DNA of 64,000 nucleotides from Collimonas fungivorans Ter331. GTDB taxonomy: Bacteria; Pseudomonadota; Gammaproteobacteria; Burkholderiales; Burkholderiaceae_D. Within the stretch, counting starts at the first letter, position 1. Every line of letters begins with the position of its first letter. A program made the translations under genes and the position numbers. The notes below the pieces were generated by a model, which searched no databases, was not told the origin of the DNA, and saw only the letters and a list, made by a program, of their open reading frames with translations. The stretch spans positions 4,633,422 through 4,697,421 of the forward strand of contig NC_015856.1 of the NCBI RefSeq assembly GCF_000221045.1, given 5' to 3'. This document shows, piece by piece, positions 53,766 to 64,000 of the stretch.

Positions 53766-54671
53766 CTATTGCGTTTGCAAGCGTGGATTGAGGACATCGC
53801 GCAGCTGGTCCGCCACCAGGTTGATGGTCACCACGGTAACCAGCAGGGCGATGCCGGGAAACACGCTGATCCAGTATTTGCCGGACAACAGGTATTGAAA
53901 GCCATTGGCGATCAGCAAACCAAGCGAGGGTTCGGTGATCGGCAATCCGAGGCCGAGGAAAGACAAGGTCGCTTCCAGGGAAATCGCCGACGCCACTTGC
54001 AGGGCGGCCACCACGATCAGCGGCGGCAGGCAGTTAGGCAGCAGATGGCGGAACATGATGCGCAGCGGCGACAGGCCGAGCGCGGAGGCAGCTTCAATGT
54101 ATTCCTTCTTGCGTTCCACCAGCGCCGCACTGCGCGTGGTGCGCGCGTAATAGGCCCACTGCACCGCCACCAGAGCAATGATGATCTTGTCGATGCCGCG
54201 CCCGGTCAGGGCCAGCAGGATCAGGGCGATCAGGATGGGCGGGAACGACAGCTGGATATCCGCGACTCGCATGATGAAGGCTTCGATGCGGCCGCCTGCG
54301 TAGCCGGCAAGCAGCCCCAGCGTCAGGCCCAGCGACAGCGCGATGATAGTGCTGACGACGCCGACCATCACCGAAATGCGTATACCGTACAGTATCGCCG
54401 ACAGCATGTCGCGGCCCTGGTCGTCGGTGCCGAGCAGGTAGGTCATGCTGCCGTCGACCGATGCCTGGCCCGGCTCCAGGCGCGAATCCATCACATCCAG
54501 CTTGGCCAGGTCGTAGGGATTCTGGGGCGAGATAACGGGCGCGAATATCGCCGCCAGCACGATCAGCACCAGCAGCACGAACCCCGCGGCGGCAATCCTG
54601 CTGCCAAAAAAATTGCGGACAAAACGTTGCCAGGGCGTTTCCACCGGATTGGACATTGGTGTCAGTTCCAT
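53766..54671 (-). CDS. Dipeptide/oligopeptide ABC transporter permease (DppC-type)
   Basis: This 301-aa permease has an N-terminal helix (AAGFVLLVLIVLAAIFAPVI), further helices and the coupling loop EAASALGLSPLRIMFRHLLPN. The DppC-like LLGTDDQGRDMLSAILYGIRIS motif is present. The ATG at 54671 lies one base after the upstream permease stop and has AAGG before it; a later ATG at 54656 is possible. Confidence 0.9.
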   Translation of the reverse strand: MELTPMSNPVETPWQRFVRNFFGSRIAAAGFVLLVLIVLAAIFAPVISPQNPYDLAKLDVMDSRLEPGQASVDGSMTYLLGTDDQGRDMLSAILYGIRISVMVGVVSTIIALSLGLTLGLLAGYAGGRIEAFIMRVADIQLSFPPILIALILLALTGRGIDKIIIALVAVQWAYYARTTRSAALVERKKEYIEAASALGLSPLRIMFRHLLPNCLPPLIVVAALQVASAISLEATLSFLGLGLPITEPSLGLLIANGFQYLLSGKYWISVFPGIALLVTVVTINLVADQLRDVLNPRLQTQ

Positions 54672-54672
54672 C

Positions 54673-55650
54673 TCAGCCTTTGCTTTCTGCCAGGCGCACA
54701 CGCGGATCGAGCAAAGAATACAGCATGTCCACCACCAGGTTGATCAGGATGAAAATGGTGACGATCAGCAGCAGGTAAGCGACGATCACCGGCCGGTCCA
54801 GCACGCGGATCGAATCGATGATCAGCTTGCCCATGCCGGGCCAGGCAAACACCGTTTCGGTGACGATGGAAAAAGCGATGACCGAACCGAACTGCAGCGC
54901 CACCACGGTGACGATGGGGATCAGGATATTTTTCAGGACATGGACGCCGATGATGCGGCTGTTGCGCAAGCCTTTGGCGCGGGCGAACTTGACGTAGTCC
55001 TGCATCAGCGCCTCCTGGGCGCCGGAACGCGTCAGCCGGATCACCAGGGCGATGTTGAACAAGGCCAGGTTGAAAGCCGGCATCAGCAGATGGCGCAGGC
55101 CGTCCCAGCTAAGGAAGCTGACCGGCACCCCGAACAGCAGCTGCGTCTCGCCGCGGCCGCTGGTCGGCAGCCAGCCCAGCTGCACCGCGAACACCATGAT
55201 CAGCATCAGGCCGACCCAGAATGTCGGCAACGAGAACCCCAGGATCGACACCGCCATGATGGTTTTTCCCACCAGGCCATTGGGCCGCAGTCCGGCGAGC
55301 AGGCCCAGCGGCAGGCCCAGCACGACCGACAGCAGGATCGCTGCCGACGACAGTTCCAGCGTCGCCGGCATGCGCTCGAAAATCAAGGTCAGGGCCGGCG
55401 TCGAATAGGCAAACGAGCGGCCCAGGTCGCCGCCGGCGGCGTTCTTCAGGAAGATGAAATACTGCAGCCAGAGCGGCTTGTCGAGGCCGAAGGCGACGAT
55501 CACCTTGGCCCGTTCTATCTGGTCGGCGTCGGGACTGATCAGCACATCGATCGGATTGCCGATCGCATACACTCCGACAAACACCAGCAGCGACATCACC
55601 AGCAGCACGACCAGGCTTTGCAACAGGCGGCGGATAATAAAAGCCAGCAT
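54673..55650 (-). CDS. Dipeptide/oligopeptide ABC transporter permease (DppB-type)
   Basis: This 325-aa permease starts with MLAFIIRRLLQSLVVLLVMS, the DppB/OppB opening helix. Other family features are LGRSFAYSTPALTLIFERMPATLEL and the coupling loop FARAKGLRNSRIIGVHVLKN. It follows the binding-protein gene after a 76-base gap with an intrinsic terminator and is nearly contiguous with the DppC-type gene. Confidence 0.91.
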   Translation of the reverse strand: MLAFIIRRLLQSLVVLLVMSLLVFVGVYAIGNPIDVLISPDADQIERAKVIVAFGLDKPLWLQYFIFLKNAAGGDLGRSFAYSTPALTLIFERMPATLELSSAAILLSVVLGLPLGLLAGLRPNGLVGKTIMAVSILGFSLPTFWVGLMLIMVFAVQLGWLPTSGRGETQLLFGVPVSFLSWDGLRHLLMPAFNLALFNIALVIRLTRSGAQEALMQDYVKFARAKGLRNSRIIGVHVLKNILIPIVTVVALQFGSVIAFSIVTETVFAWPGMGKLIIDSIRVLDRPVIVAYLLLIVTIFILINLVVDMLYSLLDPRVRLAESKG

Positions 55651-55671
55651 CGTTTACCCTAGATTCATCCA

Positions 55672-55705
55672 TAAAAAATCCGCTCGCCGCCATCGGTGAG
55701 CGGAT
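55672..55705 (-). terminator. Intercistronic terminator after the peptide-binding protein gene
   Basis: The arms atccgctc and gagcggat (12-base loop), followed on the minus strand by TTTTTTA, lie 21 bases past the binding-protein stop and before the permease genes. It probably causes partial termination that keeps the binding protein in excess. Confidence 0.82.
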
Positions 55706-55726
55706 GTGCACGCGATTCCACCCGCT

Positions 55727-57322
55727 TTACTGCGGGTAGAACTGATAAGCGTGGGTACGCTCATCGGTGCGCGGGACATATACGATACCTTTTTTTGTGG
55801 CCCACGTGGTCACTTGCTGATGAATCGGGATCACGCCGCCGTCCTCGATGACGATCGCCGTGGCTTGCTGCAGCAGGCCGGAACGCTCCTTGTCGTCGAC
55901 GCTGTTCAGGGCTTTGGCCAGCACCGCGTCCATTTTCGGGTTGCAGTATTTCAGCCAGTTGACCGCGCCCATGCCTTTGGCCGGATTGTCGCAAGCCACC
56001 ATGGCCCGCAGCGGCGACGACACTTCGCCGGTCTGCGCGCCCCAGCCCAGCAGGCCGATCGAATATTCGCTCTTGGCGCCGCGCGCCGCATACACCGACA
56101 TCGGCGCGCCCTCGACCTTGGTGGCGATGCCGATGCGCGACCACATCTGGGCGATGGTTTGCGCGATTTTCTCATCGTTGATGTAGCGGTTGTTCGGCGT
56201 GTGCAGGGTCAGGCCGAAACCGTTGGGGTATCCGGCTTCAGCCAGCAATTTTTTCGCCGTTTCAGGATCGTATTTAGGCGGCTTCAGATTCGGATTGTGG
56301 CCGAACAAGGCGGCCGGCACCAGGTTGATGGTCGGCTCGGACAGGCCCTCCATGACCCGGTCGCGAATCGCGTCGCGGTTGATGGCGATCGACAATGCAT
56401 GGCGCACGCGTACGTCCATCAACGGATTCTTGTCCAGCGGCTGGCCATCCTTGTCGGTGACGAACGGCGATTTCTCGCGGCGGGTATCCGGGTACAGGTA
56501 GATCACCCGGTGCGAGACCTTGGAATAAAAGCTCAGGCCTTTGTCCGACCGGACTTTCGCCAGGTCCGGCGTCGGCACGTTTTCGATCGCCTGCACATCG
56601 CCGGCCAGCAGCGCCGCCAGGCGGGTTGCGTCGTTCGGGATAAAGCGCAAGGTGACCTTGCTCCAGGCCGGTTTCTTGCCCCAGTAATCGTTATTGCGCT
56701 CCAGCTCTATGCGGTCGTCGCGCTGGAACCTGACGAACTTGAAAGGACCGGTGCCTATCATGCCCTTGCCGCTGGCGAAGTCGTCGCTGCTCAGGCCCTG
56801 GGTCGCTTTCTTCGACACGATGTAGATCGAAGTCAGGTCGGCCAGCAGCAATGGATACGGCTCTCTGGTCGTCAGCTGGATGGTGTAGGGATCGATGATT
56901 TTCTTGTTGATGATGGCTTTGGTATAGGTATCGAATTTTCCCGGGCTGCCGACGATGGTGGCCGGGCGGTCAAGCGACCAGGCCACGTCTTCCGCCGTCA
57001 GCGGACTGCCGTCGTGGAACTTGGCGCCTTTGCGCAGCTTGAATTCCCAGGTCAGGTTATTCACCAGGGTCCAGGATTCGGCCAGCGCGGGAATGATGTG
57101 GCTGTCGGCATCCATCGCCACCAGCTGCTCGAAGATGTGGTCGGAAACGTTGATGTTGGGAAACAAATTATAGAAGTGCGGGTCCATCGAAGTCGGCGGG
57201 GAACTCATCGCCAGTTTGAATTCCTGCGCTGCGGCAGGAGGCGCTACGGAAGCAAACAACAGCAGGCAGGAAGCCGCCAGTAATACACGCAATCCCATTC
57301 TTGGCCATGACATCAGACGCAT
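55727..57322 (-). CDS. Dipeptide/oligopeptide ABC transporter substrate-binding protein
   Basis: This 531-aa family-5 solute-binding protein has a Sec signal peptide (about 10-33, LRVLLAASCLLLFASVAPPAAAQ). Family motifs are SPPTSMDPHFYNLFPNINVSDHIFEQL, WEFKLRKGAKFHDGSPLTAEDVAWSLDR and GTGPFKFVRFQRDD. AGGAG precedes the ATG at 57322; the frame stays open 34 codons upstream. The gene is divergent from an M20 amidohydrolase gene, suggesting that the imported compound is an acylated amino acid or peptide. Confidence 0.91.
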   Translation of the reverse strand: MRLMSWPRMGLRVLLAASCLLLFASVAPPAAAQEFKLAMSSPPTSMDPHFYNLFPNINVSDHIFEQLVAMDADSHIIPALAESWTLVNNLTWEFKLRKGAKFHDGSPLTAEDVAWSLDRPATIVGSPGKFDTYTKAIINKKIIDPYTIQLTTREPYPLLLADLTSIYIVSKKATQGLSSDDFASGKGMIGTGPFKFVRFQRDDRIELERNNDYWGKKPAWSKVTLRFIPNDATRLAALLAGDVQAIENVPTPDLAKVRSDKGLSFYSKVSHRVIYLYPDTRREKSPFVTDKDGQPLDKNPLMDVRVRHALSIAINRDAIRDRVMEGLSEPTINLVPAALFGHNPNLKPPKYDPETAKKLLAEAGYPNGFGLTLHTPNNRYINDEKIAQTIAQMWSRIGIATKVEGAPMSVYAARGAKSEYSIGLLGWGAQTGEVSSPLRAMVACDNPAKGMGAVNWLKYCNPKMDAVLAKALNSVDDKERSGLLQQATAIVIEDGGVIPIHQQVTTWATKKGIVYVPRTDERTHAYQFYPQ

Positions 57323-57440
57323 AATGCTCTCCTGTGAATGAACACCGACGGACCGTGTAGGCGTAATATACACATTCTGGACGTTACGCCATTCACCATT
57401 TTTTGTAGGCAAAAGGCGTGCCACATATCAGGAGCACAAC

Positions 57441-58634
57441 ATGAATTTGATCGATCCAATCATCGCCTTCCAGGCAGAATTGCAGGCAATCCGACGAGAT
57501 CTGCACGCACATCCCGAACTCAACTACGAAGAAAAGCGGACCTCCGATGTGGTCGCCCGCAAACTCACCGAATGGCAGATTCCGATAGTGCGCGGCCTGG
57601 GCGTCACCGGTGTCGTCGGCATCGTGAAGAATGGCAGCAGCAACCGCGCCATCGGCCTGCGCGCCGACATGGACGCCTTGCCGATGCAGGAATTGAATAC
57701 CTTCCCGCACGCCTCCCAACATCAGGGCAAGATGCACGCTTGTGGACATGACGGCCACACGGCGATGCTGCTTGGCGCGGCCCATCACCTGGCGCAGCAC
57801 CGCAATTTCGACGGTACCGTATACCTGATTTTCCAACCGGCGGAAGAAGGCGGCGGCGGCGCGCAGCGCATGATCGACGACGGTTTGTTCGAGCAGTATC
57901 CGATGGAAGCGGTGTTCGGCATGCATAACTGGCCGGGCATGCCGGCCGGCAGCTTCGGCGTGACGCCAGGCCCGATGATGGCCTCCAGCAATGAGTTCGA
58001 GGTGATCGTCAAAGGCAAGGGTTCGCACGCCGCGCAGCCGCATAAAAGCATAGATCCTGTCATGGTCGCTGTGCAGATTGCGCAAAGCTGGCAGACCATC
58101 GTTTCGCGCAATATCAATCCGAACGATCCGTCAGTGCTGTCGGTGACGCAGATCCATAGCGGCAGCGCCACCAATGTGATTCCCGACGAAGCGACGCTGA
58201 TCGGCACCGTGCGCACTTTTTCGGTTGCGGTGCTGGACGTGATCGAAACGCGCATGCGGGAAATCGCGCAACATACCGGGGCCGCTTTCGGCGCCGAAAT
58301 CGAATTCAAGTTCCACCGCAATTATCCGCCGCTGGTGAACCATGCCAAGGAGACTGCGTTTGTCGTCGACGTGCTGCAAGCGATGGTTGGCAGCGGCAAT
58401 GTCAATCCGCAGGTGGAGCCCACCATGGGCGCCGAGGATTTTGCCTTCATGCTGCAGAACAAGCCTGGCTGTTATGTCTTCATCGGCAACGGCGAAGGCG
58501 CTCACAGGGATGGCGGCCATGGCCTCGGTCCTTGCAACCTGCACAACGCCAGTTACGACTTCAACGACGATCTGCTGCCGATCGGCGCCAGCTACTGGGT
58601 CAATCTCGCGGAAACTTATCTGAAGAAGATGTAG
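57441..58634 (+). CDS. M20 family amidohydrolase (HipO/aminoacylase-type)
   Basis: This 397-aa metalloenzyme of the amidohydrolase (hippurate hydrolase / N-acyl-L-amino-acid hydrolase) group shows RRDLHAHPELNYEE near residue 18, GLRADMDALPM, metal motif MHACGHDGHTAMLLGAA and QPAEEGGGGAQRMIDDG. A dimerisation domain of about 185-300 and the C-terminal MGAEDFAFML follow. AGGAG precedes the ATG. It is divergent from the peptide-transporter operon (118-base gap). Confidence 0.9.
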   Translation: MNLIDPIIAFQAELQAIRRDLHAHPELNYEEKRTSDVVARKLTEWQIPIVRGLGVTGVVGIVKNGSSNRAIGLRADMDALPMQELNTFPHASQHQGKMHACGHDGHTAMLLGAAHHLAQHRNFDGTVYLIFQPAEEGGGGAQRMIDDGLFEQYPMEAVFGMHNWPGMPAGSFGVTPGPMMASSNEFEVIVKGKGSHAAQPHKSIDPVMVAVQIAQSWQTIVSRNINPNDPSVLSVTQIHSGSATNVIPDEATLIGTVRTFSVAVLDVIETRMREIAQHTGAAFGAEIEFKFHRNYPPLVNHAKETAFVVDVLQAMVGSGNVNPQVEPTMGAEDFAFMLQNKPGCYVFIGNGEGAHRDGGHGLGPCNLHNASYDFNDDLLPIGASYWVNLAETYLKKM

Positions 58635-58720
58635 TTGCCGCACTGCCCTGGCCTCGGCGCCAGGGCAGCCGTTCTCGTTTCGCTTCCCGATCCATCCTGC
58701 TTTTTTTCATTGCCATACTC

Positions 58721-59608
58721 ATGAACCAAATTGAAATCGCCTACGACCAGCCCATGCAATTGGGCGAGTGCCCGCTGTGGCATGCCGGCGAAGCTGCGCT
58801 GTACTGGGTCGACATCTCGGCCATGCAGGTGCACCGGCTGCGTCCTGCCGACGGCGTCCACGCCATGTGGCAGCTGCCTGCCGAACCTGGCTGCATCGGC
58901 CGCCATGCCGGCGGCGGCCTGGTCGTCGCCATGCGTACCGGTGTGGTCCACCTGAACACTGACAGCGGCGAGCTCACGCACATCGCCGATGCGCCTTACG
59001 ATACTGCCACCGCCCGTTTTAACGATGGCCGTTGCGACGCCGCCGGCCGTTTCTGGGCCGGCACCATCTACGAACCGCGCGACCACGCCGGCGCCCAGCT
59101 ATACGCAATTGAAAAAGATAAAGTACGGCCTGCCGGCAATCCGGTGACCGTGTCCAACGGCCTCGGCTTCAGCGGCGACAGCCGTATCCTGTATCACAGC
59201 GACACCACGGCGCACCGGATCTGCAGTTACGAGTTTGATTTGGAGAATGGGGTAATCGGCGCCGGCCGGGTGCTGAAGCAGTTCGCCATGGACAAGAGCG
59301 CTGCCGACTACGGCGGCCGTCCCGACGGCGCGGCGGTCGACAGCGAAGATGCCTATTGGTGCGCAATGTACGAGGGCGGCAGGCTGCTGCGTTTGTCGCC
59401 TTCTGGCGAGGTGCTGCAGGAAGTGCTCTTGCCGGTACGCTGCCCGACCATGATGGCGTTCGGCGGCGCCGATTTGCGTACGCTGTATATCACCAGCGTG
59501 AGTGAAAAGCGCAGCGCCGCCGAGCTTCAAAAATATCCCGCATCCGGCTACATCCTGTCGCTGCGGGTGGATGTGCCGGGCCGGATTGAGCCGGCTTACA
59601 TTGCCTGA
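58721..59608 (+). CDS. SMP-30/gluconolactonase (LRE) family protein
   Basis: This 295-aa six-bladed beta-propeller lactonase shows GECPLWHAGEAALYWVDI (metal Glu near residue 14), FNDGRCDAAGRFWAGT, VSNGLGFSGDSRILYHSDT (Asn/Asp ligands) and GRPDGAAVDSEDAYWCAMYEGG. It may open sugar-acid lactones such as galactono- or gluconolactone, which would supply the dgo pathway about 17 kb away, but this link is only an inference. The ATG at 58721 is the first that fits the family; no clear ribosome-binding site is seen. Confidence 0.9.
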   Translation: MNQIEIAYDQPMQLGECPLWHAGEAALYWVDISAMQVHRLRPADGVHAMWQLPAEPGCIGRHAGGGLVVAMRTGVVHLNTDSGELTHIADAPYDTATARFNDGRCDAAGRFWAGTIYEPRDHAGAQLYAIEKDKVRPAGNPVTVSNGLGFSGDSRILYHSDTTAHRICSYEFDLENGVIGAGRVLKQFAMDKSAADYGGRPDGAAVDSEDAYWCAMYEGGRLLRLSPSGEVLQEVLLPVRCPTMMAFGGADLRTLYITSVSEKRSAAELQKYPASGYILSLRVDVPGRIEPAYIA

Positions 59609-59796
59609 ACCGGGGCCAGGATTCGCAGTTTTACGACAGGAATTGCCCGTAGTTCGGCAACAATCCCGGTTTTCGACTATTCTTTAGGGCTGTAGCTGCG
59701 CGCCGCGGGGAGTTGCATATGCGGTCAGCGCCGCCTTCCATTTGAATATGGCGACGAGTTGTTTCGCTTTTTTATTTTTACGTTCGAAAGCCTTTC

Positions 59797-60345
59797 ATGC
59801 AAAAAAAACATACCGGACTCAAACTCTTGGCGGCAGCCGGCCTGCTGGCTGGCGTTCACTCAACCAGCTTTGCCGTGGACTCCGCGTCCTTCGAACTCGG
59901 CACCGGGAACAAGAGCCAGCTGGCTCGGGTTGCCGCGCAATGGAACTGGAACACGGCCTTGTGGCAAGGCAGCAGCACCCAACTCGGCGGCTACTGGGAC
60001 TTGAGCCTGGCTGAATTCCGCCAGAACCAGTACCAGAATATCCCTGGCCAGAAGAAAAACCTGACCGATATCGGCTTCACGCCGGTGTTCCGTTTCCAGG
60101 CCAACGATAAAAAGGGCCTGTATGGCGAAGCCGGCATCGGCGTGCATCTGATGTCGCATCTGTATGACAACAACAGCCGCCGTTTTTCCACCGCTTTCGA
60201 GTTCGGCGACCATATCGGCACCGGCTATGTGTTCAGCAACGGCCTGGATATCGGCCTCAAGCTGCAGCATTTCTCCAATGGCGGCATCAAGAAACCGAAC
60301 AGCGGCGCAAACTTCGCTGTGCTGCGGGTAGCTTATCCGTTCTAA
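59797..60345 (+). CDS. PagL-like acyloxyacyl hydrolase (lipid A deacylase family), catalytic Glu absent
   Basis: This 182-aa outer-membrane beta-barrel protein has a Sec signal (residues 1-26, ending STSFA). The C-terminal motif LQHFSNGGIKKPNSGANF carries the expected His158 and Ser160 of the PagL triad, followed by a terminal aromatic residue (VAYPF), as outer-membrane proteins have. The PagL glutamate expected 11-12 residues after the serine is missing: codons there are GCA (Ala) and AAC (Asn). PagL enzymes cut the 3-O acyl chain of lipid A; activity of this copy is doubtful. A terminator follows. Confidence 0.87.
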   Translation: MQKKHTGLKLLAAAGLLAGVHSTSFAVDSASFELGTGNKSQLARVAAQWNWNTALWQGSSTQLGGYWDLSLAEFRQNQYQNIPGQKKNLTDIGFTPVFRFQANDKKGLYGEAGIGVHLMSHLYDNNSRRFSTAFEFGDHIGTGYVFSNGLDIGLKLQHFSNGGIKKPNSGANFAVLRVAYPF

Positions 60346-60373
60346 ACCAGGTCGTTGATCCAGGTGCAGGAAG

Positions 60374-60403
60374 GCCGGTCGCGCAAGCTGACCGGCTTTT
60401 TTT
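60374..60403 (+). terminator. Intrinsic terminator after the pagL-like gene
   Basis: The arms gccggtc and gaccggc with a 9-base loop, then seven T residues, lie 29 bases past the stop codon. Confidence 0.88.
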
Positions 60404-60484
60404 CGCCTGATGATTCAGGTAGTTGATTGGAGTAGCGCGGGAAACGAAGGCATGGCGCCGTGCGTAAAACTGTCCGCGCAAAGC

Positions 60485-60520
60485 AAAAACCCTCTGCATG
60501 TTGAATGCAGAGGGTTTTTT
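60485..60520. terminator. Terminator of the rRNA operon (bidirectional)
   Basis: The perfect 15-base arms aaaaaccctctgcat and atgcagagggttttt around a 5-base loop lie just past the 3' end of 5S rRNA. The T-runs on both strands allow either direction; for the rRNA operon it acts on the minus strand. Confidence 0.9.
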
Positions 60521-60527
60521 AATAAAA

Positions 60528-60642
60528 GCCTGACGATGACCTACTTTCACACTGGTTGCAGCACTATCATCGGCGCAAAGTCGTTTCACGGTCCTGTTCG
60601 GGATGGGAAGGGGTGGTACCAACTCGCTATGGTCATCAGGCA
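60528..60642 (-). rRNA. rrf: 5S ribosomal RNA
   Basis: On the minus strand the sequence begins GCCTGATGACCATAGCGAG and ends GGTCATCGTCAGGC, with complementary ends forming helix I. The internal CCCATCCCGAACAGG and GCGCCGATGATAGTG segments are the universal 5S loops. The length of about 114 bases and its place after 23S are normal. Ends are estimated to a few bases. Confidence 0.96.
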
Positions 60643-60825
60643 TAACTTGTATCGTTTTTGTTCTCCGGTTGGAGCAACAAAGAACGCAATTTAGAAGAAG
60701 TAGTTTTTTATACCGAGTTCACTAGGGTGAGTGAACCCGGTTGGGTATGAATGTCCAAACGGTGTTGCTATCGTTGAGGATAGTCACCTTGGCAAACAAA
60801 AAAGCTCATCATATAACCTGCTAAG

Positions 60826-60832
<7 letters not shown>
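60643..60832 (-). other. 23S-5S spacer
   Basis: These 190 bases contain no tRNA. They contain a hairpin at about 60708-60748 (ATACC..GTTCACT/AGTGAAC..GGGTAT), probably an RNA-processing structure, and one strand of the 23S processing stalk at their end. Confidence 0.7.
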
Positions 60833-63706
<2,874 letters not shown>

Positions 63707-63712
<6 letters not shown>

Positions 63713-64000
63713 TTTAGCTTCTACCTGCGTTCACAAGTAAAAAGCGGTTATAGAGGTATTTCTATGAGTTTAGCGTTTGCCGTATCCAAAGTGTTTTCGC
63801 ATTGTCCATGCAGCTTGCGCCCATGGACTCTTTTGAGAACTCTTTACATACTTTTTGATTTGATACAATCATACCCATCCACAACAATGTCTTGTCATGG
63901 ACGAATCTTTACTACTTCTTCTAAATTGTTAAAGAACAGTTATTGCTTTTGATCTTAAAAAGACCAAACCTAAATCCCAATGCCGCTCCTGCGCACCGAC
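63707..64000 (-). other. 16S-23S internal transcribed spacer (partial)
   Basis: This AT-rich spacer lies upstream of 23S. No tRNA gene lies within the visible 294 bases; tRNA-Ile/Ala, if present, would be beyond the window edge. A boxA-like antitermination element is listed separately. Confidence 0.8.
63928..63938 (-). promoter_or_regulatory. boxA-like rRNA antitermination element
   Basis: The minus strand reads TGTTCTTTAAC, close to the boxA consensus TGCTCTTTAACA bound by NusB/S10. It lies in the spacer ahead of 23S, where such elements are normal. Confidence 0.75.

Overview
The window looks like a chromosomal segment of a Betaproteobacterium, most likely family Oxalobacteraceae (Collimonas/Herbaspirillum-like). 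This is inferred from the beta-type dcw cluster head, the dusB-fis-purH-ruvC order, the dtd-tyrS / M23 peptidase-anmK / erpA-bactofilin-argC / rpsI-rplM neighbourhood, the 5S/23S sequence and the high-GC codon use. No prophage, insertion sequence, integrase or CRISPR array was seen. Most of the DNA is core or metabolic genome.

Layout. 1-3.4 kb: head of the division/cell-wall cluster (mraZ-rsmH-ftsL-ftsI, minus strand, ftsI cut by the window edge), with a 10-bp-periodic MraZ-type operator. 3.4-3.9 kb: an AT-rich gene-free gap. 3.9-7.6 kb: dusB-fis-purH-ruvC. 7.6-12.1 kb: a GAF/GGDEF-like protein with a ruined active-site motif, a histidine phosphatase, a PEBP-family protein, dtd and tyrS. 12.3-15 kb: M23 peptidase and anmK (peptidoglycan turnover and recycling). 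15.1-18.9 kb: argC, a DUF6776-type coiled-coil protein, a bactofilin and erpA, then rplM-rpsI. The rplM-osmC gap holds a candidate small RNA. 19.4-21.5 kb: an OsmC-like protein, a small inverted-repeat element, coq7 and a DUF3025 protein. 21.5-26.4 kb: nitrate-uptake operon nrtA-nrtB-nrtD-cobA with nasT upstream. Its leader carries a readable regulatory chain: an NtrC-type enhancer, a sigma-54 promoter, two ANTAR hexaloop hairpins and an intrinsic terminator. 26.5-27.6 kb: pyrC.

27.8-33.7 kb: glutamate cluster (gdhA, a second glutamate/aspartate binding protein, gltI-gltJ-gltK-gltL). 34-37.5 kb: a LysR regulator, an Atm1-type ABC exporter and a YciA-type thioesterase. 37.4-42.8 kb: D-galactonate catabolism (dgoK-dgoA-dgoD and an MFS transporter) facing a divergent IclR-family regulator, with overlapping palindromes between them. 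42.9-50.5 kb: fadD, an alpha/beta-hydrolase-acyl-CoA-synthetase fusion with degenerate adenylation motifs, a lipoprotein aminopeptidase and a molybdopterin oxidoreductase, all minus strand. 50.5-58.6 kb: a dipeptide-type ABC transporter operon ending in an argE-like M20 deacylase and divergent from a second M20 amidohydrolase. 58.7-60.3 kb: an SMP-30/gluconolactonase-type enzyme and a PagL-like outer-membrane protein that lacks the expected catalytic glutamate. 60.5-64 kb: 5S and 23S rRNA on the minus strand and part of the 16S-23S spacer.

The most rewarding observations are the nitrate leader, the candidate sRNA upstream of rplM, the fusion protein that has lost both adenylation lysines, and the enzyme-like proteins with missing catalytic residues (GGDEF, PagL).
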